From: an uncultured Saprospiraceae bacterium
Lineage (GTDB): Bacteria > Bacteroidota > Bacteroidia > Chitinophagales > Saprospiraceae
NCBI GenBank assembly: GCA_937995755.1
Contig: CALKJD010000019.1
Location: 1-64,000, forward strand
Reading direction: 5' to 3'
Length of the DNA stretch: 64,000 nucleotides
Below the pieces are notes generated by a model. It did not search any database. It was not told the DNA's origin and worked only from the letters and a program-made list of their open reading frames with translations. A program made the position numbers and the translations under genes. Shown in pieces: positions 30,995 to 41,580 of this stretch (within the stretch, counting starts at the first letter, position 1; each line of letters opens with the position of its first letter).

Positions 30995-31743
30995 TGACAA
31001 TATTAAAAACGCTCGTACAATATGATTTTCTAAATGATAAAGAAAATATAGAACTGCCCAATTCTTTAGATCCATTTCTCAGCACACCAAACGAATTAGC
31101 TAAAGAAGCTGCTGAACATTTACAGTCAGAAAAACTGATTTCTATAGATCACAATTTTGGATTAGATCCCCAAAAAGAAGGGCGACCAATAGGAAAAATG
31201 TTTGGCGTTCTCGTCGTCCAAGACAATGAAGGTCATCTCGGATATTTATCCGCTTTTTCTGGAAAATTAAATGGCGGAAATCATTATGAAGGATTCGTTC
31301 CGCCTGTCTATGATGGATTACAAGAAGGTGGCTTTCTAAATAAAGGAATGACAGAACTATCAGTAATAGTAAGAGAAGTAAGGTCACTGCAAAAACTGAA
31401 TGATCCATCTGTAGAAGACGAGTTACAAAACCTCATTACAAAAAGAAGTAAACACTCTAAAGCATTACAGCAACAACTCTTTGAATCTTATCACTTTTTA
31501 AATTCTAAAAAAACGAGTAAATCTTTATTAGATATATTTAATGGTAAGCAACCTCAAGGCGGCTCAGGTGAATGTGCAGCACCTAAACTTTTTCAGCATG
31601 CTTTTCTCCATAACTTGAAACCGATATCTATTGCTGAGTTCTGGTGGGGAGAGTCTCCAAAATCACAGCACAGAGTACATAAAGAATTCTACCCTTCATG
31701 CGAAGAAAAATGTAGGCCGATCTTAGGCTGGATGTTGTCTTAG
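30994..31743 (+). CDS. Stand-alone homologue of the N-terminal domain of a RluA-type pseudouridine synthase family
   Basis: GGSGECAAPKLFQHAFLHNLKPISIAEFWWGESPKSQHRVHKEFYPSCEEKCRPILGWML matches, from memory, the region preceding the synthase domain in long RluA-family proteins; the ORF stops there. Confidence 0.6.
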   Translation: MTILKTLVQYDFLNDKENIELPNSLDPFLSTPNELAKEAAEHLQSEKLISIDHNFGLDPQKEGRPIGKMFGVLVVQDNEGHLGYLSAFSGKLNGGNHYEGFVPPVYDGLQEGGFLNKGMTELSVIVREVRSLQKLNDPSVEDELQNLITKRSKHSKALQQQLFESYHFLNSKKTSKSLLDIFNGKQPQGGSGECAAPKLFQHAFLHNLKPISIAEFWWGESPKSQHRVHKEFYPSCEEKCRPILGWMLS

Positions 31744-31799
31744 TTTATCACACATTGATACTCTACTACATTTAAAAACTGGAGAAAAAATATTTGGCC

Positions 31800-33041
31800 T
31801 TAATAGAGCAAATACTTTTCTCTAATAGTTTTAAAGTCATCTACCCCACTCTTCCATGATGCTCTGATCTCTTCTGCTGATTTCCCTGCTTTTAACTGAG
31901 CTCGTAATTGATCAGTTCCTGCCAGTTTTTCAAAGAAATTAGTCTCCAGGAAAAAAGGCTCACCTTGCGCAGTAAGAACCTGATACATCTCTACTAAGTA
32001 ATCCATATTTAGACCATCACGATTATGCAGCGCACCTTTCGTTAAATCTTGCAATGATTTATAGCCAATCGTCTTGTTCTCATGCTTCGGGTATTTCGCT
32101 CCTGGCATTGATTTTATTTTAATCTTAGATGGTGCATCAGTCCATGCCGGATGTCCATACATCTGAAACTGCATCTCTGTACCTCGACCTACACTTACAT
32201 TAGTGCCTTCAAATAAACAAAGCGAAGGATACAAAAATATAGATTGAATATTAGGTAAGTTTGGAGACGGCTTAATCGGTAGATTGTAATATGTAGTATG
32301 ATCGTAATTTTTACATGGTATTACGGTCAGATCACATTGTGCGCCATTCTTTAACCAATCTTCGCCATTGATCATCTTCCCATATTCTCCTATAGTCATA
32401 CCATATACTGTAGGTACTGGGTGCATACCTACGAATGAAGTAAATTCCTTTTCTAAAATAGGCCCATCGATATAATGTCCATTGGGATTAGGCCTATCTA
32501 ATAGTATCAGTGGCACATTATAGTCTGCGCAAGCCTGCATCACGTAATGCAGAGTAGAGATATATGTATAGAATCGGACTCCTACATCTTGAATATCAAA
32601 TACCATCACATCTAAACCCTCCATATCTTCAGCAGCAGGCCCTTTCTTCTTGCCGTAAAGAGATATTACAGGTGCTCCTGTCTTAGCATCCATTTCATTC
32701 TTTACATGCTCTCCAGCATCGGCCTTACCTCTAAATCCGTGTTCAGGAGCAAAGATCCGCTGTATGTCTGCACCCATTAGCTTTAATGTATCTACTAAAT
32801 GAATACCATCTACTACGCTTGTTTGATTGACAACAAGACCTACCTTTTTGCCCTTAATCTGTGGAAAGTATAGTGCTAGTCGCTCCGCAGCAGGAATTAC
32901 ATCACTTTCTGATTGGCTTACGACTGAAGCAGAGGCTACTTGCGTTATTTCGGCTTCATCACTTCTACAGGAAGACGACGACATCGTCAAGAATAGAAAC
33001 GAAAGTAAAATTACCGTGGTAATATCTTTAATCAAATTCAT
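31800..33041 (-). CDS. namZ: DUF1343 / exo-beta-N-acetylmuramidase NamZ-like lipoprotein
   Basis: KKVGLVVNQTSVVDGIHLVDTL, IFAPEHGFRGKADAGEHV, LLDRPNPNGHYIDGPIL, FEGTNVSVGRGTEMQFQMYGHP. Start chosen for the lipoprotein signal (LTMSSSSC); ORF extends to 33083. Confidence 0.85.
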   Translation of the reverse strand: MNLIKDITTVILLSFLFLTMSSSSCRSDEAEITQVASASVVSQSESDVIPAAERLALYFPQIKGKKVGLVVNQTSVVDGIHLVDTLKLMGADIQRIFAPEHGFRGKADAGEHVKNEMDAKTGAPVISLYGKKKGPAAEDMEGLDVMVFDIQDVGVRFYTYISTLHYVMQACADYNVPLILLDRPNPNGHYIDGPILEKEFTSFVGMHPVPTVYGMTIGEYGKMINGEDWLKNGAQCDLTVIPCKNYDHTTYYNLPIKPSPNLPNIQSIFLYPSLCLFEGTNVSVGRGTEMQFQMYGHPAWTDAPSKIKIKSMPGAKYPKHENKTIGYKSLQDLTKGALHNRDGLNMDYLVEMYQVLTAQGEPFFLETNFFEKLAGTDQLRAQLKAGKSAEEIRASWKSGVDDFKTIREKYLLY

Positions 33042-33188
33042 AAAATACGTTTTGTATAGTTCTCTTTTAACGAGATAATTCAATGTCTCAAAAGATTCTA
33101 AATTAACAATTTGCTGTAAGTTAATATCAGTTGAGAGAAATTCTTCATATGTTAGCCGACCTTAACAATACTACAACATCATAGCCAA

Positions 33189-34574
33189 TTGAAAAATTAT
33201 GCCATTGTCGATTTAGAAACTACTGGAGGAATGTCAAAGAGAGACCGTATTACCGAAGTCGGAATAGTAATATTCGATGGTGAGAAGGTAATCGATAAGT
33301 ATGAGACATTAATCAATCCAGAACGATCTATTCCTCATGAGATCACTCGTATCACGGGTATCTCCAATGAAATGGTCGCTGATGCACCTAAGTTTTATGA
33401 GGTCGCTAAGAAAATAGTCGAAATGACTGAGGGACACATATTCGTAGCTCATAATGTAAGATTTGATTATGGTTTTTTACGAGAAGAATTTAAAAGCCTT
33501 GGATTTACTTTTACTCGGAGACAATTATGTACGGTAAGACTAAGTAGAGAAAAACTACCTGGATTAAAATCTTATAGTCTTGGCAACATCATTAGACACT
33601 TTGACATCAAAGTAAATGCACGTCACCGAGCATTAGACGATGCCTTGGCTACTGCAGAACTGATGAAAATCATATTCCAACAGACTGATCCGACAGAAAC
33701 CATCAAGTCCATGATCAACAAAGGAATTAAAGAATCTAAGTTACCTAAAGGAGTGACAATGGATTACCTGCAGAACTTACCAGAAACTGCTGGCGTCTAC
33801 TATCTAAGTAATGACTACGATGTGATTGTTTACATTGGTAAAGCTATCAATATACAAAAGCGTGTGATGCAACACTTTTCTAAAGTAACGCAAAAGGCTG
33901 AGAAGCTTGCACGAATGGTATCTCAAATTGACTATGTAGAGACTGGTAGCGAATTAGTCGCCCTACTCCATGAATCCGCAGAAATCAAGGCACACAAACC
34001 TGAAGTCAATAAAGCTCAGAAAAACAGTAGCTACCCCTACTTCGTGCATCAGTTCTTTGATGAATATGGCTACGCTTGCTGTGGCATACTTAAAGACACC
34101 GTGAAAAATGCAAAAGGAAAAGACATAATCGGATATTATAAATCTATACCTTCTGCTAAGTCACACCTCAATAGCGCATTACACAATTTCGATTTATGTC
34201 AAACTAAAGTAGGTCTTAATACCAATGAAGGATCCTGCTTCTATGTTACTATTGGCAAATGTCATGGTGCCTGTACAGGACATGAAGAGGCGGAAGAGTA
34301 CAATCTACGTGCAGAGGAAAGTCTACAATATCTCAAAAAGGTATTTGATGAAAATCTAGTGATCATCGAAGAAGGTAGAACAGAAGATGAATCCGCAGTA
34401 ATCTTAGTAGAAAATGGACATTATCTAGGCTATGGCTATATAGATAAGAGAGACGCTAAACTTGGAATAGAAGAAATCAAAGAAGCTATCGACTACAAAA
34501 GACCTAATCCTGAAACAAATGGTATCGTAAGAAATTACTTGAATGGTGAAAAAAGAAAAATCATCCGTTTTTAA
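33189..34574 (+). CDS. DnaQ-type exonuclease fused to a UvrC/Cho-like GIY-YIG nuclease
   Basis: YAIVDLETTGG...HNVRFDYGFLREEF...HRALDDALAT (DEDDh) followed by ETAGVYYLSNDYDVIVYIGKAINIQKRV (GIY-YIG). Starts with TTG. Confidence 0.85.
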   Translation: MKNYAIVDLETTGGMSKRDRITEVGIVIFDGEKVIDKYETLINPERSIPHEITRITGISNEMVADAPKFYEVAKKIVEMTEGHIFVAHNVRFDYGFLREEFKSLGFTFTRRQLCTVRLSREKLPGLKSYSLGNIIRHFDIKVNARHRALDDALATAELMKIIFQQTDPTETIKSMINKGIKESKLPKGVTMDYLQNLPETAGVYYLSNDYDVIVYIGKAINIQKRVMQHFSKVTQKAEKLARMVSQIDYVETGSELVALLHESAEIKAHKPEVNKAQKNSSYPYFVHQFFDEYGYACCGILKDTVKNAKGKDIIGYYKSIPSAKSHLNSALHNFDLCQTKVGLNTNEGSCFYVTIGKCHGACTGHEEAEEYNLRAEESLQYLKKVFDENLVIIEEGRTEDESAVILVENGHYLGYGYIDKRDAKLGIEEIKEAIDYKRPNPETNGIVRNYLNGEKRKIIRF

Positions 34575-34582
34575 ATCAATTG

Positions 34583-35845
34583 TTACTTAAAAGGATTTCT
34601 CGCTTTCCACTCTTCTTTGGGTGTAAGAAAATCTAACAACTTAGGCGTGTACTTAGCTACAGCTTTACTGGACAACTTAAGATATAAATGAAGGTCAGTT
34701 GGTGTAGCACCTACAGAAGACTTAATTTCTAATGCGGTTCTTGACATATCTACATGAGAGACACCCAACGATATCCCTTCTTCGACTAAATCGTAAAGCA
34801 TATTGAGATACAACTGATGCGAACCATTGTAATTATGATCATAGCCTAAAAAGTGTGCATCTAGCGCATCATGTGTTTGTATTGATGTATAAAAGCCGAC
34901 CATCTTTCCATCTAAAAAATAACCTGTAACATTCATCTTGTCACCGAGTTGGTTCTTGAGATGATAGAAATAATTATCCTTTAATATAAATAGATTAAAT
35001 GCAGCTTGATCAGATACATACCTATATAATTTCGAGATATCCGCTTCATAAGAATTGACTTCGCTAGCTGAGAGTATCCTCTTTTGAATGTCAATGGCTT
35101 TCTTTCGAGCACCACGCATACGTACACGATACTTACTCTTCATCGCAGAAACATAATCCTCAGTTGTTTTCCATAATGGGTCGATATTTACAGACATTGT
35201 CGGCTGCACCGAAAACTGAGTATAACCATGCTGAATTGGCATCCTATGATCATCATGAAAATCTTTATACATCACACCGCGCACCTTTATTCCTTCTTTC
35301 TTTAGAATAGGTAACAAGACGTCCAATGATTGCTCTATAAAAGAGAACTTCTTATCTACAGCAATATCACTATTAAAGAACATTCCATAATTACCAGTAA
35401 GTGTAAGGTTTCCCACTACAAGCGTGTATGCTCTAAATCTAGATGCAACAGATCGCTTTACACTGGCTAATATTCTACTGGTTTTGGACCCACTTATATC
35501 TTTATCAAATCGGATACTCTCATCTAATCTAATCGTCTTGATCTGATAGTAGCCAATTCCTATATCACCTTGCTCTTCTGTAGAAAACAAAGCATATCTA
35601 AATCTTGAATCACTCGGAGGTGCCAATTCTAATGCTCTCAAAAAATCTCTTCCAAAGAAAGTATCGTCTGACGGCACTACCGTTTTCCATCGATCAATAA
35701 TAGAATCTATAGAAGTATAAAACTGAACTGATACCGTATCATCTATAGGTAGTGGAAAGCTTTGATCCTGTAAGATCACCTTAGACTTAACTGCAGTCGA
35801 TTCGGCAATACTAGGAAAACAAGATCCAAGTGAAATAGAGGTCAT
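34583..35845 (-). CDS. GNAT/FemAB-like acyltransferase
   Basis: MKSKYRVRMRGARKKA, GKMVGFYTSIQTHDALDAHFLGYDHNYNGSHQLYLNMLYDLVEEGISLGVSHVDMSRTALEIKSSVGA. Confidence 0.6.
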   Translation of the reverse strand: MTSISLGSCFPSIAESTAVKSKVILQDQSFPLPIDDTVSVQFYTSIDSIIDRWKTVVPSDDTFFGRDFLRALELAPPSDSRFRYALFSTEEQGDIGIGYYQIKTIRLDESIRFDKDISGSKTSRILASVKRSVASRFRAYTLVVGNLTLTGNYGMFFNSDIAVDKKFSFIEQSLDVLLPILKKEGIKVRGVMYKDFHDDHRMPIQHGYTQFSVQPTMSVNIDPLWKTTEDYVSAMKSKYRVRMRGARKKAIDIQKRILSASEVNSYEADISKLYRYVSDQAAFNLFILKDNYFYHLKNQLGDKMNVTGYFLDGKMVGFYTSIQTHDALDAHFLGYDHNYNGSHQLYLNMLYDLVEEGISLGVSHVDMSRTALEIKSSVGATPTDLHLYLKLSSKAVAKYTPKLLDFLTPKEEWKARNPFK

Positions 35846-35989
35846 AAATAGTTACGAGTAATAATTATGCAACATGCACAGCTATAATGTCAAAATTAAA
35901 TATAAAGTTGTGTATTGAATGGAGAATTGTGTCTAAATACTATTTATAATAGATCAAAAGACCTTTTATCTTGATTATTCTCTTCCTAT

Positions 35990-36529
35990 CTACCCTTTCG
36001 GCTTTTGACCTTTAGCTGCTGTTATCTTTCTGAGCGCATATTGCTCATCTTCCCAGGAAAGTAGCTTTACCTTGGCAAATCCCTTATAATTAGTAAAATA
36101 TTGCTCAATCATCCACTTGATAGATGCATGCTCTACAGCGAAATCAGAAAATTCGCTCGCCTTAAATGTCTGTCTTTTCTCTTTACTCGGAATAGCTATA
36201 AAGAAATCTTTCTTTACCCCATCGTCTGACAGCCTCATCGCACCTATCGGAATTACATTAAGTTCTTGACCTTGATAGATCCGATCTGATAGAATAATAA
36301 AATTGAGTTTTGTCTTATCATCTACAACTTTCTCAGCCACGTTAAATGGTAAAGGAAGGTAAGGTTTTATAGCATCTTGCACATCATAACTGTCGCCTGC
36401 ACCGTATATCACTTCTACTAATACACCATCTTCAGAAATATCCATTACAGATTGTTCTGTTTCTTCTTTGCAGGAAGTCAAGGCTAAACCAAAGCATAAA
36501 ATATAAGTGAGTACGCGCATATTAGTCAT
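35990..36529 (-). CDS. Lipoprotein resembling a divergent family I inorganic pyrophosphatase
   Basis: Lipobox LALTSC. VIPIGAMRLSDDGVKKDFFIAIPSKEK...WMIEQYFTNYKGFAKVKLLSWEDEQYALRKI aligns by eye to PPase [22 protein letters not shown]...[31 protein letters not shown]. Confidence 0.55.
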   Translation of the reverse strand: MTNMRVLTYILCFGLALTSCKEETEQSVMDISEDGVLVEVIYGAGDSYDVQDAIKPYLPLPFNVAEKVVDDKTKLNFIILSDRIYQGQELNVIPIGAMRLSDDGVKKDFFIAIPSKEKRQTFKASEFSDFAVEHASIKWMIEQYFTNYKGFAKVKLLSWEDEQYALRKITAAKGQKPKG

Positions 36530-36624
36530 ATAGATATAAATACGCTTACAAGATAGTAAATGTTGTTTGATTGCAGATGATAATATATACTTCATGTCAT
36601 GCAAAGCAACAATATAAATCATAA

Positions 36625-38361
36625 TTACATCACTGCATCTAGTAAGTCCTTCGTGTATTGTTGCTGAGGATTATTAAGTATAGACTCTGTATCATTCATC
36701 TCTACGATCTTGCCAGACTGCATGACCATGATTCGATCACTGATGAATTTGACAACAGATAGATCATGAGAAATAAATATATAGCTTAAATCAAATTCAT
36801 CCTTAAGATCTTTGAGCAGATTGAGAATCTGTGCTTGCACACTTACATCAAGTGCAGATACTGATTCATCGCAAATAATAAACTTGGGATTCATACTTAG
36901 TGTCCGTGCGATACAGATACGCTGGCGCTGACCACCAGAAAATTGGTGCGGATATCTATCGTAAAAGTCAGGCTCTAAACCTACTTTCTCTAATAAATCA
37001 ATTACCTTCTCCTTTCTTACGGCATCGTTACTATGCAGACCATGGACTTTCATGGGTTCCTGAATCGCTGCACCTATCCGCATCCTTGGATTAAGAGAAG
37101 AAAATGGATCTTGAAAAATGATCTGATAATCACGACGAAGCATTCTCATGGATTCCTTATCCAAACCAAATACATCTTGATTCTCAAAAAACACTTTCCC
37201 TGCAGTCGGTGGTATTAATCGTAAAATCGTCTTTCCCAAAGTAGACTTACCACTTCCTGACTCTCCTACTAATCCTAGCGTTTCTCCTTTCTTCATCGTG
37301 AAACTGATATCATCTACCGCTTTGGTATATGCTGTCGGTCTACCAAAAAAGTTCGTCTTAGCAGTATAGTATGTACTTAGATTTTCAACCCTAAGTATCT
37401 CTGGTTCTGACTCGAGTTCTATGATTCTTGAATTATAGTCGGCGATAGGTTCTATCAGCGAAGTCACAAAATCATTTTGTGATTGTTCATCATCTACACG
37501 ATTCATAAAATCAGAAATCGTAGGTAATCGATGCATACGTTTATCCATAGGTGGTCGACATGCAATTAGGCCCTTAGTATACGCATGCTTAGGATTGTAA
37601 AAAAGATCATGTGCTGTTCCTTGCTCAACTATGTCTCCCTTATACATTACTATGACATAATCGGCGATCTCTTTGATCACTCCTAGATCATGACTGATAA
37701 ATATCGTCGAAGTATTATACTCTGATTTGATCTCACTTAACAGCTTGATAATCTCTTTCTGTACTGTGACATCTAAGGCTGTAGTCGGTTCATCAGCGAT
37801 CAATACTTCTGGATGGTTAGATACTGCCATTGCAATCATGACACGCTGTATCTGTCCACCAGACATCTCATGAGGATAAGATCTGTATATCCGTTCAGGA
37901 TCAGGCAATTGCACTTTTTCAAATAACGCTATAACTTGTGCTTTGGCTTCTGCCTTAGTTACATTATTGTGTATCAGTATCGCTTCTGCCACTTGCTTAC
38001 CACACCTCTGAGTAGGATTAAGCGAACTCATGGGTTCCTGAAAAATCATAGAGATAGCGTTACCTCGTAATGTACACATCTCTGATTCTGTGATGGCCAG
38101 TATATCTTGCGATTTACCATCCTTGCTCGTATAATCAACCGTTCCACTTTTGATATATCCAGGTGGTGAGGGGATTAATCTCATAATTGAAAGTGATGTC
38201 ACAGACTTACCACTTCCTGATTCTCCTACTATACCGATAGTACTTCCTTTGGGAATATCAAAAGATACCTTCTTTACGGCTTCGAACTCTTTGCCATCGT
38301 TGATGAAGACAGTTTGGAGTTCATTGACGCTAAGTACGTTGTTATTAGTAGTGCTTGACAA
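36625..38361 (-). CDS. Tandem-ATPase peptide/oligopeptide ABC transporter ATP-binding protein (DppD-DppF / YejF type)
   Basis: Two full ABC cassettes: GESGSGKS twice, signature motifs [14 protein letters not shown] and [14 protein letters not shown], Walker [12 protein letters not shown] and [11 protein letters not shown]. Confidence 0.93.
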   Translation of the reverse strand: MSSTTNNNVLSVNELQTVFINDGKEFEAVKKVSFDIPKGSTIGIVGESGSGKSVTSLSIMRLIPSPPGYIKSGTVDYTSKDGKSQDILAITESEMCTLRGNAISMIFQEPMSSLNPTQRCGKQVAEAILIHNNVTKAEAKAQVIALFEKVQLPDPERIYRSYPHEMSGGQIQRVMIAMAVSNHPEVLIADEPTTALDVTVQKEIIKLLSEIKSEYNTSTIFISHDLGVIKEIADYVIVMYKGDIVEQGTAHDLFYNPKHAYTKGLIACRPPMDKRMHRLPTISDFMNRVDDEQSQNDFVTSLIEPIADYNSRIIELESEPEILRVENLSTYYTAKTNFFGRPTAYTKAVDDISFTMKKGETLGLVGESGSGKSTLGKTILRLIPPTAGKVFFENQDVFGLDKESMRMLRRDYQIIFQDPFSSLNPRMRIGAAIQEPMKVHGLHSNDAVRKEKVIDLLEKVGLEPDFYDRYPHQFSGGQRQRICIARTLSMNPKFIICDESVSALDVSVQAQILNLLKDLKDEFDLSYIFISHDLSVVKFISDRIMVMQSGKIVEMNDTESILNNPQQQYTKDLLDAVM

Positions 38362-38510
38362 TATCCTCGGTTAATTTAGTGTATTGTAAATATGTGAAAA
38401 ATATATCTAATATGTATAAAAGCTTAGATAGCTATTCAATCTTAGCTGTAATTCATTTACTTAAGTCTATTCTCAAGGTAGAACTTCAACACAATAACAC
38501 CTATAGAATC

Positions 38511-41500
38511 TTATTTATACACAGAAAACTCTCCACCACTAATAATATTTATGAGTCCTCCGTTCTGATTCTTGAATACTTCTTCCATATAAGTACCTGA
38601 TAATGACAGATATCCATGTACATTAATAACACCTTCATTGAGGATCGCTTTTTTCGCAAGTTCATTTTCGTAAATGTTTATGTTAGAATAACCTTCTAGA
38701 TTCATAATTCCATTCACAGTATTGTGTACACCAAAATCTCCAATGTCTTGAATGTAGAATCCACCATTACCACTAATAGAAAAAACTCCATTATTTATAA
38801 TTGCTGTATTATTAGTGCCTTTCTGATCTCTGACTTCGAGATAACCATATAAAATGAGAGTCCCATTATTTTCTATAACACCATTACCTAAGACAGATAG
38901 ATTGGTGGTGTCACCCATTTGGAGTGTTGTGTTAACGCCTACAATCAGATTTCGTACTTTTAGTTGTCCATATCCATCAGCCCCACCACCTTCACCTTGA
39001 CTTTGATTGCCTAGAATAATAAGATTTATTGTTTCGTTGTTGTTCCCTATTTCAACATTTTCACATATGGTAGGTATATGACCAAGACTCCAATTTAAGG
39101 GGTCCTCAAATATACCAAGTGTATCTGGTCCAATCCATTGATTTGGTCCAAAATCAGAGCCTTCATCTATGGTTCCATTACAGTTGTTATCCATAGCATC
39201 ACAGAGGACTTCATCAGCACTTGGATTAATATCTTCATCGTAATCATCACAATCCTCTACTTCGTTACAATAGCCATCTGAATCCCAATCTGTGCCCCAA
39301 CCATTTTCACATAATAAGCTAACATCTCCTGCATAAGGTAATCCTGGATTATTACTCAGGTTGATAGAATCTTTGTAACAAAAACTACTTATTCCATTCA
39401 CAAAACAACCTGCGAGCATATTGTTAGATGCTGTAAATGTTCTTAAACTACTATTGTATCCCAAGCCTACAGGAATACTATCTAATTCATTAAAATCAAG
39501 ATGGATCATATTAATACTTGTCATCGTCTTAAATGATGTAGGTATAGCACCTGAAAATTGATTGTTGCTTAAATCCAACTTTACCAATAGATCTAATGAA
39601 TCCCAATATTCTGGAATGCTATCTATGAGTGCATTGTTGCTTAAGTTTAAATAATTCAATCCAGTCAATGCCGTTAATTCAGCAGGGAGCGGTCCTTGTA
39701 AATTGTTGTTGGAAAGGTCAATTGATGTAATTTGACCTATGTAGTTACACGTGATTCCTGTCCAATTACAATAATCACAGGCCACACCTGTATAACCGTT
39801 AGCCCAACCTTGATTATCCGTCCAAGTGGAGCCATTTAAATCTTCGTAGATATTCAATAATGTATCCAGTTGGTATTGACAAGGAAGATCATCAGAGTAA
39901 ATACAAATCGAGAACTCACCTTCATCATCAGAGCCATCTTCAACTACTCTGATGTAAATGATTTCATCCACTAAAGCAGGATCATCTAAACTAAATGAAA
40001 TAGGATCTCCATTAATCGAAAAACCACATTCCAAGGATACCAATGCATTACATTCTCCAGTATATAACTCAACTACTACATCAGAAATACCGTCCGTCGC
40101 TTGCAATGTCAAATGAATCTCATCTACATTTCCATAATCAAATCGATACCAAATATCTTTCTCATCTCCTGAGTTACCACAACTCATATTGCCACCATTG
40201 CCTGAAGACGTAGTGGCATAATTATTATAAAATCCATTGACGCAGTAATTTAAAACCGGTAACTCCTTGGATCTAGAACAGACATCGTTAAATGGCGATA
40301 CAAAAGCGCAATTTCCACCAGTCTCACAAGAGGCGTTACTATACCGTTCATAAATCAAATTTCCTGGCTGTGGGCCAAATCCATTACTCAAATTGATACC
40401 CGCTGAGGTAAGATGGCAATAAGACATGATCGTACCACCAACATTATTAGGTGGGTTTCCTGGATCTGCACAACTACCTTCAATGGTTCCGCAGCCATCA
40501 ATAGCAGTATTGTTTCCATTCCATACACATGCTTGCGTATGATTAGATCCCATATTGTGCCCCATCTCATGTGCAACCACCATTACATTCCAAGAATAAG
40601 AAGGATAAGGTACCGACCCACTGCTAAGATTGGCACTTACTGCCACATTGAATGAGTTACTACAAAGCTGATTAAGATATGCAATACCACCACCTAGACT
40701 TCGACCTGAGAGTAAATGCGCTAGGCGACCATTATTATTTGGGTTATTGTAAACTGCTGATCTAAATAAACTTAATGCCTCAGAAGTATTAGAGGAAGTA
40801 ACATACGGATCTGGTGTATCCCACACTTGAATACCAGAAATATTAATCGGTACATCATACTCCATATATAGGATAGAAACCTGATTAAACAAAGTCACAA
40901 CCCATGCTTCTGCATTAGTTATATTTGATCCTTGCTTATTGTACATATTGTGATCCACCTCAAAAAATACCGTTACACATTCAGGAGTTGAACTGGATCG
41001 AGATTGCGCTTCATTATCTTCTACTCTAACTGAAGATTCATCTACCATATTACATACCCATTCTCGATCTACAGTGGATTTTCGATTATGATCATAATAC
41101 CCAGCATAAAGGTCTTCATACTTTGCTATTTCATAATTACCATCGCCATCGAATATGCTGATATTGACTTTACTATCGTAAAAGACCATCGTCACTTTAG
41201 AATCCTTTGTCCCTTTTACGCTACCTTGATAGAAAGTATATTTATTAGCAGTATCGATTGATTTACCAGAGCTAGTATATAGTTTATAGCCATCACTGAG
41301 AATATTTACTTTTTCTAGAGAAATAGTCTTTTTACCCATTGTTGCAGGAATTTCAAATTCTACAAATTGACTTTCATTTAATCTATTTCTAAGTTGATCA
41401 ATATCTATTTCGTAATAGTCAACAGCAGACAAAACAGATAAACCTTCCTTTTCTATGGTCTCCGAGACTTCTGCCCTTGTCACTAAATTTTGACTTTGAG

Positions 41501-41567
41501 CTAAGGGCGAAAGGAAAAGCACTAATATAATAGATGCTAACAGATTGAATAACAGACTATTCTGCAT
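38511..41567 (-). CDS. Secreted reprolysin-like (M12B-type) zinc metalloprotease with LRR and MopE-like motif
   Basis: VVAHEMGHNMGSNHTQ (HExxHxxGxxH); LRRs SIDLSNNNLQGPLPAELTALTGLNYLNLSNNALI; DSDGYCNEVEDCDDYDEDINPSADEVLCDAMDNNCNGTIDEG. Confidence 0.88.
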   Translation of the reverse strand: MQNSLLFNLLASIILVLFLSPLAQSQNLVTRAEVSETIEKEGLSVLSAVDYYEIDIDQLRNRLNESQFVEFEIPATMGKKTISLEKVNILSDGYKLYTSSGKSIDTANKYTFYQGSVKGTKDSKVTMVFYDSKVNISIFDGDGNYEIAKYEDLYAGYYDHNRKSTVDREWVCNMVDESSVRVEDNEAQSRSSSTPECVTVFFEVDHNMYNKQGSNITNAEAWVVTLFNQVSILYMEYDVPINISGIQVWDTPDPYVTSSNTSEALSLFRSAVYNNPNNNGRLAHLLSGRSLGGGIAYLNQLCSNSFNVAVSANLSSGSVPYPSYSWNVMVVAHEMGHNMGSNHTQACVWNGNNTAIDGCGTIEGSCADPGNPPNNVGGTIMSYCHLTSAGINLSNGFGPQPGNLIYERYSNASCETGGNCAFVSPFNDVCSRSKELPVLNYCVNGFYNNYATTSSGNGGNMSCGNSGDEKDIWYRFDYGNVDEIHLTLQATDGISDVVVELYTGECNALVSLECGFSINGDPISFSLDDPALVDEIIYIRVVEDGSDDEGEFSICIYSDDLPCQYQLDTLLNIYEDLNGSTWTDNQGWANGYTGVACDYCNWTGITCNYIGQITSIDLSNNNLQGPLPAELTALTGLNYLNLSNNALIDSIPEYWDSLDLLVKLDLSNNQFSGAIPTSFKTMTSINMIHLDFNELDSIPVGLGYNSSLRTFTASNNMLAGCFVNGISSFCYKDSINLSNNPGLPYAGDVSLLCENGWGTDWDSDGYCNEVEDCDDYDEDINPSADEVLCDAMDNNCNGTIDEGSDFGPNQWIGPDTLGIFEDPLNWSLGHIPTICENVEIGNNNETINLIILGNQSQGEGGGADGYGQLKVRNLIVGVNTTLQMGDTTNLSVLGNGVIENNGTLILYGYLEVRDQKGTNNTAIINNGVFSISGNGGFYIQDIGDFGVHNTVNGIMNLEGYSNINIYENELAKKAILNEGVINVHGYLSLSGTYMEEVFKNQNGGLINIISGGEFSVYK

Positions 41568-41580
41568 ATGATGGTTTTTT

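Noticed and set aside
33189-34574. DnaQ-GIY-YIG fusion as a novel defence nuclease
   Set aside because: This exonuclease/UvrC-like fusion is a known architecture (Cho-like); nothing adjacent suggests a defence system.
38355-38600. 81-aa plus-strand ORF at the metalloprotease 3' end
   Set aside because: Overlaps the metalloprotease end antisense; no homology-like features or promoter.
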